64,000 nt of DNA, from contig CM114271.1 of NCBI GenBank assembly GCA_050084515.1, forward strand, positions 29,264,001-29,328,000, read 5' to 3'. The notes under the pieces are model-generated. The model worked only from the letters and a program-made list of their open reading frames with translations, was not told where the DNA came from and did no database searches. Each line of letters starts with the position of its first letter. The first letter of the stretch is position 1. The stretch is from Blasia pusilla. Taxonomy: Eukaryota > Marchantiophyta > Marchantiopsida > Blasiales. Below, in pieces: positions 22,031-33,299 of the stretch. The position numbers and the translations under genes are program-made.

Positions 22031-22976
22031 TTGCGGACCAAACGCTCTACCTCCTGGACTCACCAACTAAAAGACCTCTCCCCGATTATCAAAAAACAAC
22101 ACCAGGAGAAGCCATGGCATGCTCTATCGTGGGTCTAGTGGGCATCTCTGCCATCCTAGCAGCCGCAGCCTACCATGAATCTGACATGGACGGCCCAAGC
22201 ATCAGCTCCAAGGGAAGCTCCATCACCTCCTCTCCAATCACCTCTGAACTTGATGCAAAAACTCCAACTCCACGCTCATATAGCCTCGGCAGACAAACCT
22301 CCCAACGTTGTAACATCGGAAGCAGAAAACAACGGAGCACAGTACATCATCGTGGCTGCTCCCAACATTATACTCGACACATGCTGCCCGTGAACATCAG
22401 CAATAGGAGTCGTCTCACTCGCTTCTCCCATCATCCTTCGTGCCTACACACCAACAACATCACCAACTCTCTAGGAACTCTGATGAGGACCCATCAATGG
22501 GGTCCTCATCGCCTTAGACATCGTGAAAGACTAAGGAAGTCTGGTCTGTTTCTTGGCTTACCCCGATGTGGATCCAACTCTGCTACTACTCCACGCGTAA
22601 CAACTATGGCGGCCTCCATTTGGGCAATCCCGCACATCCAACCAAGATCCTCCATATCTTTGGCGGCTCCATAAGACGTTGATGCCACGGATCCGGCATC
22701 GGATAACCTCAATGCCATAGTGGCAGTCTATTGCAGTAGCTGCTGTATCTGAGTAGCCATCCCAGCCTCACGCCCAACATCTCCCTCAACGCGTCTAGCT
22801 GGGGGAACTCTACCTCCTCCATGGACAACTCCACCACCCCCTCGGGCGAATCCGACTCCTCGTCCCCCAACGGGACCACCTAGTGTACGACCTCTAGGCC
22901 CACCCGGACGGGCAACTCCCTCTTGTGCCCTCTCTAGCCCTCGGTCCGAAGGTAACTAAAGGTGCAAGCTGAAACA

Positions 22977-23016
22977 CCTGGAGCGTGTGTGACCGTACCT
23001 CTGACAATAGTCACAC
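22977..23016 (-). pseudogene. CCHC zinc knuckle of nucleocapsid (copy C)
   Basis: Encodes CDYCQRYGHTRSRC, C-x2-C-x4-H-x4-C, preceded by Gly-Gly-Tyr-Gln. The residues after it are rich in Arg, Gly and Pro, as in many nucleocapsid tails. The equivalent site in copy B differs by a nonsense change just before the first Cys. Confidence 0.9.
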
Positions 23017-23299
23017 TGATAACCTCCCGGTGTAGCCCAATCTCCTCTTCCTTGAGCTTGTGGTGCCACAGACCTATCTCGGAATCCTTGTTGCTACACA
23101 GATGGTGCAGGCAATCGTGACTGCTCTCGCCTAGAACCCATGGTGGCTACGGTCTTCTCCGCCATGTTACATTCGATTTCTCGACGGTCCTAAAAACATC
23201 TCTCAATACAAGGGAGGTGTTCATAAGAAGCACCCCTCCCACAAACGTATCCGCAGGGTCCGGTCCAACATTACGTACCATGACTGGATAGCCTGAGCT

Positions 23300-23925
23300 T
23301 CTGTCACCCTTTGAGTGACGTTAATCAACTGACACAAGCACGTGTAGGCCTCACGAAAACTCTCACCCGGGCGCCTTTGGATGTCGTTGATGCTCCGCAA
23401 CTTCTCCGTTCATACCCCCTAGTAGCTCGCCCTCAACTCAACGAAGAACTCAACCAGCGGATTGACTGGACGATGCAACAGCTCTAGTGCGAGTCACCCC
23501 TCCTACAACATCACTCGTGGAGAAACCCTCTCTTGACTCCTCCTCCTCATCTGGTAACAGCTCAGTCCATGATACTTAGTGTGGGTCTTATTAGAGTCTC
23601 CACTCCTCAATCTCATGGGCATATCTCTGCGAGAACTCATAGTAATCGTCCATGGGTGCCTCCTCTAAATGTTGGAACATTCCATTCCATGCTGTAAACG
23701 GGTTGAACTCTTTGGAGTTCCTAACCCGCTATGAGTCACACCAACTCCTAAACTCCACAATGAAGTCGTGTAGCTCTATAGTGCCTATAGCACCCAAAAA
23801 CCTACGGGGTCCTCTACCCCGGTCATCCATCTCGTACGCCCAACTGGTAGGACCACTCAATGTGTGTGGTGGATCACTAGCACACTCCTCTATACTCTCT
23901 CCCTCGTCTAAATACAACACAAAAG
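23300..23925 (-). pseudogene. Gag (copy C), frameshifted
   Basis: Reads DDRGRGPRRFLGAIGTIEL, HDFIVEFRSW, NPFTAWNGMFQHLEEAPMDD and SQRYAHEIEEWR, with stops and frame changes, collinear with the open Gag of copy B at 11390-11983. The capsid-like helical region is recognisable; the protein is not expressible as one chain. Confidence 0.85.
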
Positions 23926-24010
23926 GTAATCAAGGTGGTCTCTCACGTGGAGACTCTCGAAATCTCGCACCACTCCGAGTAAACCCTCTACAGCTACTCT
24001 CAGGTCCACC

Positions 24011-25023
24011 ACCTCTGTCGCGCCCCTACACTCCTTGAACGTCAATCTTTAGTGTTGCGGAAGCGTGCGTTCAGTAGGTCACGAACTCATCGCCGATCTG
24101 CATCCAAACACGTAATCTCGTTAGTCGGGTTTGGGCCAACCGGCGTTCCAACCCACCGAGTCCTCAACTCGGCGTCTCATCAAGCTCAACCTTCCTTAGT
24201 TCCTAGCTTCCAAAACATGGCAAGTCCTTCAAGACTTGGAACAGACTTCCTGGTTAGTCCAGGGATCTGAAACGGCCCTTGCGCGCCTAGCGATCCCAAC
24301 TGTTCAACGGCCCTCGGGTGAGTTCCAAACCGAGACCCAAGTAATTGAGTCGCGGTGTGAAATCCAAGAGGGATGTCTAAAATCGCGTCAATGGACTTGG
24401 TGCAGGTTTTCCAACCCAACGCCCAAACTCGCGTTCCGTTCCATGCCCTTGAGCCGCCCCACGGCACCCAAATTGGGGTTTGGGTTCCAAGCACTCTCGG
24501 AGACCTTCCCCCTTACTAGTACTTCTGGGGTTCTCCAATAACCCCTCCCCTTTGGGAAAAGAGGGTCGGGCCCTTCATTGTGGCCATCAACCCGACTCCA
24601 CTTACAGTCGTTTTCGGGTCGTATCTCAGCTGCTGCTTATGCGTTTGCAGCGATCTTTGATGCATTTGGACCGGCTCTCCATAAGCTTTCCAACGCATCC
24701 TTATTTGCTCCAAACGCATCTTGGCGCTAAAAGTTATGGCCATAAATACAGTCGGAAACTCTCAAACGCTAGTGGCGTTCCAAATCCGGATCTTCCCTTT
24801 GGCAACCCACTTCCTAGACTCGATTTCTTTCAAGTCTCATTCCGCGTTTGGTCCAGGTTTCTCAGTCGCGACCTTAACACCTGAAACGCGACTCCTCGTT
24901 CGCGTCTCGTCTCTTGTCTCCTCTTTGAGACAACTCCAACGCACAAACCATCTTAGCGTGAGCCCGCTAATGTTCCGATGTTCCGCTTGGCACTTGTTTG
25001 GTCATGAGGGTCGCGACAACCTC
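24011..25023. mobile_element. Solo LTR (1003 bp) with 5-bp target duplication ACCTC
   Basis: The insert at 24016-25018 begins TGTCGCG and ends CGCGACA (a 7-bp terminal inverted repeat with TG...CA ends). It is flanked on both sides by ACCTC (24011-24015 and 25019-25023). Copy B at about 12.12 kb has the uninterrupted target with a single ACCTC, which confirms the insertion and its exact ends. No internal coding region is present, so the element was reduced to one LTR by recombination. The family differs from the TGTCAC-type LTR of the host element. It is the youngest datable event in this region, since its duplication is perfect. Confidence 0.92.
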
Positions 25024-25396
25024 GCCTCTCAAAGTCCTGAAAGGATGTCGTGATGACCCTTGTGCCCCTCTCACACGATCACTCTCAATCTTGCGAGTAA
25101 TCACTCAATCCAACATGCGGCACTCAATCTACACTCTCTCACTGAGATATGTGTTGTGCGGCAACAAGCGGCGTGGTGCGGCAAATCATCTACTATCCTA
25201 TAATCTCATCAACAGGACACACCCTCAACTCTCGACATCTCATACAGGTCTATGTCCCCTTACCCAAACATCAATGATGCTCTCAGCATCAACACGAAAC
25301 TCAATATCCCAAATAACTGCCCAGTACCCGGAAATCCCTAACACGTGCAAGGCAAAAGACCAGAATGGATAACTTGACAACAAGTGTCAATGTCGG

Positions 25397-25615
25397 GCCC
25401 CTGCGCATATGCCAGTGACATGGGATCCCCTTTCAACTCCTATCGCTCAATTGATCACATCCCACGTAATTCAGTGTCCCTTGCGCATATGCCACTGACA
25501 TGGGATCCCCTTTCAACTCCTATCGCTCAATTGATCACAGCCCACGTAATTCAGCGTCCCCTACGCATATGCCAGTAATATGGAATCTCCTTTCAACTCC
25601 TATCATTCAAATTTT
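25397..25615. repeat. 80-bp tandem repeat, just under three copies
   Basis: The block with GCGCATATGCCA, TGGGATCCCCTTTCAACTCC and ATCGCTCAATTGATCACA recurs at offsets of exactly 80 bases (25421, 25501 and 25581 for the GGATCC-type core). The third copy is more diverged and shortened. It lies just upstream of the recognisable leader of copy C. Confidence 0.95.
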
Positions 25616-25689
25616 CTCTACAGCAGCTCCCTCAGACTTCAAACTTAGCTCAACTCCAACGCCTCCACTTGCTCCACGGTCAAAATAGT

Positions 25690-26680
25690 AACCGATCAAG
25701 ATCCGTCTCTCCCTTCTCGATTCTAAAGCCTTTTATCGACTCTAAAGAATGATCAAAGGCTATTAGGTGTCTAGCTCCCTCTGGAGGACACGATTTAGCA
25801 CGTATAGGTGTCAAATCAAATCAAATCAAATTGACCACAAACTTTCAACCAATGGCACAAGTCAGCAAATAAACCGACTAGGATAGAGTCCCCAAAAAAT
25901 AGCTAGATTTTAAGAAAGGCTTCACTTCTTATAGAGAATGCATTTCTTCCGGTTCTTTTTCCTTTCTTCATATAGTAACCCCCCATGTTTCAATACGAGT
26001 ATAGATATATGAAAAAAATGACATAAAAGGAGATGTTGGAGCACAAAACAAAGGTGCTTACATTGGAGAGGTGTTCTTTTTTACGTTAATATGTCTTCTT
26101 GAAATATGTTGCGGAATTGGTGTATCAGTGATAACACCGAGTGGTTGCCTCTCCACGTCCAAAAATGACCCGATAACACTTGCCATCTACATAACACACC
26201 ACAAAACTATTAATTAAGTGTTTACATTTAATTCTCTCAGCAGTCTTGACCAATCGGAGAAAGAAGTAAAAAGAGAACGAAGAAAAATTAATGGGAAGAA
26301 AAAAGGAGAAACAGAGGGAAAGAGAAGGGAGAGAAAAGAATAGATTGCAAATCATAAAATTTTGGAAAGACTTTAAAAAAGAATTTAGGTTAGGTTAGGG
26401 ATAGGGTAAGTAACCTACCTAAGCATGAAATAAAAAGAGAGAAAAAAGGAAAAAAAAGAGAAAAAAGAAAGGGAGAGAAAAGAATAAAATTTAGTGTTTA
26501 AAAATCATTACGAAAATATAAAATAAGTTTTTTTTAATATTTTTTAATATTGTCGGATCCAAGATCTGGCTACGGTGTGATCTAACGGGCACCGTCAGAT
26601 CTTCGATCCGACGGTAATTTCGTCAACCCCCTCCCAACCTTCCTCTTCACCACCTTCAACCTTCCCGCTCTATCCCATCC
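25690..26680. other. No gene recognised; AT-rich with purine runs
   Basis: About 1 kb, mostly AT-rich, with GA-rich runs at 26260-26480. Near 26555-26615 a GATCC/ATCCGACGG motif appears in both orientations. A 26-base block with TCATTATGCTCC occurs twice, 37 bases apart, just before the retroelement frame at 26734. Confidence 0.5.
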
Positions 26681-26733
26681 CATTCCACTCCACTCATTAT
26701 GCTCCTTCTTTCTATCCACTCATTCCACTCATT

Positions 26734-29577
26734 ATGCTCCTTCTTTCTATCATAGGTCTCTTTGAGACCCGTTTTCCCTGCCCGAGGTTGTTTCATAGGA
26801 TCCTCCATGCTATTTGGGATGAGCTTCGCCAGTCTTTCATCCTTCCCTTATCTAGGATTGCACTTGATCCTATGGATGAGCTCTCGTGGTATCTACTACT
26901 TCTCCTTCCACGATGATGTCTTCGCTATACCCGAGGAGGGAAGGCTGGCCATAGAGAGGTTGTGGCCCGATTGCGGTTCTTCCGAGGAGGTGATTGGGAG
27001 TCTCTGCAAAGTGAGTTAGTGGCATATGCCAGAGGTAGCACTCCACGTGGTCTCCCAGCAAAAAATCTTGTAGCGGCCAGATTTCGACGATGTAGGAGAC
27101 TTGGGAGAGCCGGGGAGTACTCGCGAGCGGCTCGTGCGCTCCACCCCATGGATATGGCTCCTCCTTCCATTGTTACCATCGACGCCCTCCGGAGACTACA
27201 CCCTTGTCCAGTGGTTAACATCCCAGCATTTGTATGTGACTTCCATCCTGACACGACCTTATGCCTAGACCCGTCCCTCTTTGCACAGGCACTTGGGCGT
27301 TCCCTTAGAATAGTAGCTGGAGGGTTGTCCGGTATGATGTACAAACACCTTCGTGATTTCTTTCCCTGCAAGGACTCTGCTAGCGACTTTTCCAAGTTGC
27401 TTGAGATTGCCTCTCACCTAGCTCAGGGGAGAGTGCCAACAGCAGTAGCCTAGGTATTGGGGGCGGGGCGACTTTTGGCGTTATCAAAGGAGGGTGGAGG
27501 GATCCGTCCGATTGCCATAGGGGAGGTGCTCTTGCGGTTGGTGAGTCGCACTATCGCTTTGCAGTTCCATGAGGCTTTCCAGTCACATCTGAGTCCGCAC
27601 CAATTCAGAGTTGCCACGCCAGCCGGTTGTGAGGCTGCAGCCTTAGGTTTGAGGGCTTGTTTAGATATACATCCCGAGTGGGTGGTTCTCCAAGTTGATG
27701 TGGAGAACGCCTTTAACTCAGTGTCTCGGGCAACTATCTTCACGGAGCTGACAGATGCAGGGGGTCCCATAGCGAGCCTGATTCCCTTCGTGCATGCTTT
27801 TTATGGGGACCCCTTGGCTCTCTATTTTTACCACGGTAGGTTCAAGGAGGAGGTCACGGTCTTGGAGGCGGCTACTGGGACGCGTCACGGTGATCCCTTG
27901 GGTGGTGCATTGTTTGCTTTGGCTCATTATCGAGCGGTTCTTTCTACGATGGAGGCTTTTCTAGGTTGCATTTTCCCTTCGTTGGCAGATGATACTCACA
28001 TTGTCGGCCCTGCAAACTTGGTTGTTCCTGCATTTCAGCACTTTTCAGCACAGTTGGCACACGTTGGCCTTGCGGTGAAGGTGGGAAAGTGCAAGGCTTG
28101 GTCTTCATTAGGCTTGTCAGCGGATATTCATTTACTCGACGGTTTTTTGACACCTGCTGGAGGGCTTCGCATCTTGGGAGTCCCACTCAGGAGCCAGGAC
28201 TTTGTATCGAGTTTTGTGGCGGCGGCTCTTACTAAGGATCTTCTTCATGTCGACGATCTCACGAGGATTGGAGACCCTCAAGTAGCTTATGGAATCCTCT
28301 CGTCATGTTTTGCCCGTAGACCTGGTTATCTGTGTAGAACCGTGTGGGCGACTAGCCATATTACTTCCTTGTATAGATCCTTTGATAGAAAGATTATGCA
28401 AGGATTTGGGGATCTTCTAGGACCCGACTCATTAGAGTGCCCCGCGGGGGAGTTAGCTCGTAGACAGGCTTCTTGGCCGATTGCCTTTGGTGCAATAGGT
28501 CTCATAGCGACTGAGTTAGTGGCGTCTTCACCCTTTTTAGGGAGTTGGGCCATTGTAGCACCCCTCCTTTGCTCCCGATTTTTGGTTAGAAATAGACCCC
28601 TACTTTTACAGTACGTTTCCTAGGTCGAGGATGGTCTTTTCCCACTTTAGTCTTCACTCACAGCTTGTAGAGACTCCCTTCTTGTTGAGGCTAGAGCAAT
28701 TCTTCCCACTTTCTCTTCCCTAGTTACCTCCGGACAGTATGGGCTCCAATCTTCTTTGATGGAAGCCCACTTTGATGCATTGTTTAGAGCTACTATGTTG
28801 GACGGGAATATCCCCATGGAGGTTCGGGCCCGTATTTGCTCTTCCTCCATGAAAGGGGCAGGCTCATGGGTGGGGGCTCATCCCCTCATCCCGGCTTTCT
28901 GCATTGCACCACTTACCTACACTACAGCGATGAGGTTCCCAATGGGCCTGCCCCAACCAACGGTGGTTGGTTCGACACATTGCGAGTGTCATCGGAGTCT
29001 GGATCCACTTGGTGTGCATTTGGCACGGTGTCCAGTTGGGGGTGAGAGGATTGCCACTCACAATGCAGTGCGGGATATTCTGTTCTCTATTGCTTGGGAG
29101 AGTGGATTCCATGTACAAAGAGAGAGGCACTACTCCATGTGGGATTCCCTTATCCGTGCTAATCTCTACATGACGAGGGAGTCTGAGGTGGTGGTAGCGG
29201 ATGTTGTAGTGACGGATCCTACACGGGAGGCGGTGCGAGCCCAAGTGGTAGCACAAGGGAGATTGCTACAAGGAGCGGCGGCGGTCAAGAAGACCCACAT
29301 TTATAGTCGACTTCATGACGGACATCGATTTATCCCCCTAGCCATTGAGATGTACGGGGCGATGGGGGAGAAGTTTGACTCGTTCCTTACGGATTGCGCC
29401 CATCCTCTCTGGTGGAGCGACACCGTACCGAGCGCCCACCACGCTCGGTACGGTGTCGCGGCTATGTGCCCTCCTCGCGCATGCTTTTTCATGGCTACAA
29501 CTCCTCCGTGGTGTCGTCTCATGATCATCCACATGGTACCTCTATGTGCTCTCGTGCTAACCACAGCTCCTAGTTGA
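26734..29577 (+). pseudogene. Non-LTR-type retroelement: RT plus C-terminal zinc finger/endonuclease-like region
   Basis: One reading frame of about 948 codons, interrupted only by TGA (26914) and three TAGs (27451, 28621, 28648), with no frameshift. RT motifs are RPIAIGEVLLRLVSR, VLQVDVENAFNSVSR (catalytic Asp), ATGTRHGDPLGGALFALA and FPSLADDTHIVG (ADD replacing the usual YADD), followed by LRILGVPL. Downstream, near 28.97-29.03 kb, is a Cys-x-Cys ... His ... Cys cluster (HCECHRSLD, GVHLARCPVGGER), then ADVVVTDP and KKTHIYSR. This is the arrangement of a zinc knuckle plus restriction-like endonuclease in R2-like non-LTR elements, though I see it only at motif level. No apurinic endonuclease, LTR or RNase H is visible. 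A perfect 18-bp hairpin lies in the 3' part (29417-29459). Confidence 0.8.
29417..29459. repeat. Perfect 18-bp hairpin inside the retroelement 3' coding region
   Basis: GCGACACCGTACCGAGCG (29417-29434) is repeated as its exact reverse complement at 29442-29459 after a 7-base loop. It lies within the last 60 codons of the open frame, about 120 bases before its stop. It is GC-rich and would form a very stable RNA stem near the 3' end of the transcript. Confidence 0.95.
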
Positions 29578-29579
29578 GA

Positions 29580-32240
29580 CTATGTCGTGCCCTTGATCCT
29601 CTTGTCTTGCCCAAGTTTATGCTTCTTTGTGCTCCCGTGCTTGTTGCGGCTCCTTGCTCAGAGTAAACGCCGTGGCTCCTTGCTGCGACTACGCAGTGTT
29701 GTTACTCACTCCTCCTTGCGGGAACGGAGAGGCAATATAGCCCTTTCCTGTCAAGCTTGTGCTTGCTTCTACCTTGGCTCTCGAGCTTGTGCTTTCTTGT
29801 GAATCTAGATGCTTCCTTTCCTCTACTCTCACATTTGCGTCCCAATCTCCTTGCTCCTCAAGATGCCGTTTCTTTGAGTCATGTGCCACGAAAGGTAGAT
29901 TTGCGCCAAGGGGCTGGGGCTTTTAGAGTATAGGTTTGTTCTTGGCCTATTGATGAGTTTTGTCTTTGCATTTGGGTGGGGTTCACATTGGCATTTCTTC
30001 TGCTTCTTGACCAATTGATCAGAGTGTCCTTTCCTAGTCTAGGGTTGTTCTACTGAGGGCATTTCAAGGAATTGTAAGCATCATTTCCTCACTTCTAAAT
30101 CTTTGTCTTTCTCTTAGCCCTTATACTCCTTATTGGCTTTCCTATTGAAATGTTCCATTCCCAAATTTTTGCTCTACAACATTACTCCCTTATCGCTTGT
30201 GGTTGATTCTAAGTAGTGTAGAGTACCAAGAAGAGTACTTTTAGACAAGTGGGGGAGACGTGGTAACCATGGTTGATTCTAAGTAGTGTAGAGTACTCAA
30301 GAAGAGTTCTTTAGAGAGGTGGGGGAAATGTTGTTACCACACATTCAAGCAGAGTGACTATCAGCAAAGCTTTCATTTCCAACCAAGCTTTCATTTCCAA
30401 ATAAGCTTTACATGTTAGCCAATCTTGCTTTCTATTCCCGATCTATAGACTTGGAATTTTCCTCACTCCAAGTCTGGTAGGAAAGCAATCTCAATGTTAA
30501 TTACTACACCTTCACACTTTTTCCCTCTCTAAGGAATTTTTTTAGTCTCACATGTATGTGGGTTATTTAGATCTAATGGGCACGTTTAGGTGAACCAAAG
30601 ACCTACTCTAAAAAGCATATTGTGGTGTGGGGTTTTGAGACATTTTTTCACAGATGCTGCTTCAAATATGCATTCTCTTTCGTTGTAGGGCCTCTTGAGG
30701 TGATATTGGGGGCTCCCTTGGACTTCTATTTGAACATTTTTTTTCAACCCCTCAACTTGGTTAGAAAAATATCCTTTGTTTGATAATGAAGACTCTCCCC
30801 CATCGAAAAAAGAGTGTCCTTTATCGTGTCTTTGAACCGTGGAGCATGCTTGGGGCTGAATTTTTTCCCCCAAGGAGGGATAATGCCAAAGTGTGATTTC
30901 TTCCACTTGGTCAGACGCACACAGTCCTTTGAGAGATGGGACACCATTTGCAACTCTCCAATGGTTGGAGATTGGTAGGCTTTACACCATAATGCTTCTT
31001 CGATGAAGTGACTTTGGATTCCCTCTCCCTATGTGGATTTCTTTGAGGTTATTATGATTGCCATGTTGGTCTTTTCTGTAGCTTCGATATGTTTTGCATG
31101 AATGTTGGGAGTAGGCTAGGAGTTTTATTCCACTTGAGAGAAGATTTCTCCCAAGTGGAAGAAACCAGAGGTGACTCGAGAGCGCAACTAGAGTTGGAAC
31201 TAAACGTGGAGCAACTTCCAAATTGAAAGCTATTGAAGACGGGAGGTGACTCAATAGGGCAACTGGATTTGAAACTGAACTTGGAGGAATGGTCAACCCG
31301 GCAGCTAGTAGAGACAAGAGGTGACTTAGGAGCTCTTGGAGAAAGTTGAGTTGAGTTGAACTGATAGTCAAGCTGGCGGAATGTTCAGTCCGGAAGCTGC
31401 TAGAGACAGGAGGCGACTCAAGAGCTTCTTGAAAAGCTAAATTGGAACCTCGAGCTGCTCAACTTGTGGACTTCTTGGAATTCACAAACCACATGATTAT
31501 GAGAGTAGATTGTGCATAGGCCTAGCATAATTGTATCTTGCATAAGGATATGAATAGAACTTTGTAACTCTTAGAGAGAACAAAGTGGTAATCATCTGGA
31601 AAAATGAATAAAGTTCTGTATCAACTCTCAATGGTAAAAATTTGGTTCAAGTAAAGTGTTACCTGAGTATGTGAGTATGTGGAAGTGCGCAAGGTATATT
31701 CTCATGAGTTTCTACTTTGAATGCAATGTATAAATACAGTCAACTCTACACAGTTCCCAAGAACACGGAAATCCTAAAGACCACCTCACAACTCTTTGGG
31801 GAGGGAAAGAGCTTCTTCATCAACGGACCTCCCTTGGTACAATCATAACTATCACCAAGACAAAATTTACATGTTTGAAAAAAAATGTTATAAAATATTG
31901 CGGAGGCTTCAAAAAACCTAAAGTGTTTGACCCAAAAAAACCCTAAATTTCTTAACACACACCTACAAAGCTATACTAAGACCCCAAACCAAAGATGAAT
32001 TTGGTTAGCTAAAATTTCCAGGTGGCGTAAGGAGAGGTGTGTGCGCAGGGAGAAGGCACTTTCCCATAATAGTACAGATTCATGGCGTTTAAATCGTGAA
32101 TTCAATTTTTTTCATACAATTCTTTCTTCCTACAATATTTTGTCCATTGCCCAACCTTCCGAGGCCTTCCAACTTGAGACCGGTGCATAGCACATAGTAG
32201 AGAAGCTTCCTCTTGCGGGTTCTTTTTGAAAAAGGGTTTC
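29580..32240. other. No gene recognised; short repeats
   Basis: Presumed 3' untranslated region of the retroelement, then unassigned DNA. A 70-base direct duplication lies at 30201-30339. The frame at 30906-30586 on the minus strand (106 codons) has no known motif. The stretch 31160-31430 is a degenerate tandem array with GGTGACTC blocks every 75-90 bases, which explains the long minus-strand frame there. Confidence 0.45.
30201..30339. repeat. Two-copy direct repeat, period 70 bp
   Basis: GGTTGATTCTAAGTAGTGTA recurs at 30201 and 30271, each followed by AGAAGAG and then GTGGGGGA. The purine run GTGGGGGAGA resembles a copia-type polypurine tract, but no LTR partner could be fixed. Confidence 0.7.
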
Positions 32241-32247
32241 GCAAGCA

Positions 32248-32585
32248 TGGTTGCACTAAAACGGACAAGTTCTTCCTTAGGACGGACATGGACGTACGGA
32301 CAATTCTGGAGATGTCTACGGATATGGTTTCCAAGAGGTGGGACCCACACTTTTAGTCCATCATGGAAGGCAAGGCAAGGCAAGGATGAGAGGAGCAATG
32401 AGGAAGGAGGGAGTAGAGGTGGACGGAGGAAGAAATGGGAGAGTATGGAACACAAAGGTAAGTAAGGGGAATGAGAAAGAAGGAAAAGGTGGGGCCCACA
32501 CGGACAAGTCCTTCCATAGGACAGACATAAGTCCACGGACATGGACATGTCTACAGACACAGACTTTGTCCGCAAGCAACCTTGT
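32248..32585. mobile_element. Short TIR element (GGTTGCA... / ...GCAACC family)
   Basis: Starts GGTTGCAC, followed by CGGACAAGTTC, and ends GACTTTGTCCGC plus GCAACC. The two ends are imperfect inverted repeats of each other. The words GGACAAGT, TAGGACGGACA and CGGACA recur inside. Related ends are found at about 35.45-35.54, 42.47-42.75, 42.95-43.03 and 61.08-61.85 kb. No coding capacity. The target duplication was not identifiable. Confidence 0.6.
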
Positions 32586-33106
32586 TCGCAAGTAATAGAA
32601 AAAAATTATATCTTTTTATGTGAGTATATAAGTCCAAATGACTCTCATTTGGAATTTGTTAATTTTTTTGGGTAGATTTTAAAATATTTTATTTTATTTA
32701 TGTAAAATTTATTTTAGTGAGATTTTATATGGAAATGATCTTCAATCCCATATTATTATTTTTCAACATTATGCATATATTGGGTATCACTTTTTATATT
32801 TTTTTATTCTTAAGAAACACAAATGGATAAAACATGGATGGCATTATTCTCGTAAGCTTGAACATACAAGGATCATTATAAACAAAAGCATTGCAATTGC
32901 AACGATGCCACAAACTCCTATTGTCACAATGCTTGATTCACAAGAAGAAATGGAGAAAGCTAAGATCAAGAAATTTGCTTCATGTAAGTTTTACACATCG
33001 TAAATCCTAAAATATGGTGATTTTGCATTATTCAAGGGTATTAAGTGTGATGATTTTGATGAGTCCTATTATCATTCTCTAGTTTAAATTTTGAGGCTTC
33101 TAAAAT

Positions 33107-33164
33107 CTCTAAAACCTTCTACTCACATAAAACTGAAGAATTATGTGAGTAGAAGGTTTTAGAG
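33107..33164. repeat. Perfect 24-bp inverted repeat within a local duplication
   Basis: The 24 bases 33107-33130 (starting CTCTAAAACCTTC) recur as their exact reverse complement at 33141-33164, with a 10-base spacer. The flanking words CTATTATCATTCTCT occur on both sides (about 33066 and 33166), so the inverted piece was created together with a direct duplication. Confidence 0.92.
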
Positions 33165-33299
33165 GCTATTATCATTCTCTTGTTTTGAGGAACTCACATA
33201 AAATTGAAGATTTTGTGGAATAAAGAGAAAGAGATAATTTTCTTTGATATATAAAGATTGCCATATATTTTCACCATTGAAATCAAGGCAATGTGAGTC

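Larger units (their letters stand above)
18586..25390 (-). mobile_element. Ty3/gypsy copy C with in-frame DNA methyltransferase
   Basis: Read from 25390 downwards: leader, Gag (23.9-23.3 kb), CCHC knuckle (23.02 kb), aspartic protease (22.03-21.7 kb), C5 DNA methyltransferase (21.32-20.37 kb), linker, reverse transcriptase (19.9-19.1 kb) and the first part of RNase H (18.98-18.6 kb), where it is cut by the Helitron junction. Integrase, PHD and the 3' LTR are lost. A solo LTR of another element is nested in the leader at 24016-25018. Frameshifts and stops occur in Gag, protease and RT. The methyltransferase stretch has no frameshift, only stops. This is the most complete copy for the Gag-to-RNase H half. 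Confidence 0.92.

Noticed and set aside
25397-25615. Possible CRISPR-like array
   Set aside because: The 80-bp units are contiguous tandem copies with no unique spacers, in a plant nuclear context.
32102-32591. Frames of 76-157 codons on both strands
   Set aside because: They lie across the TIR element at 32.25-32.59 kb and change with its repeats; no protein motif.
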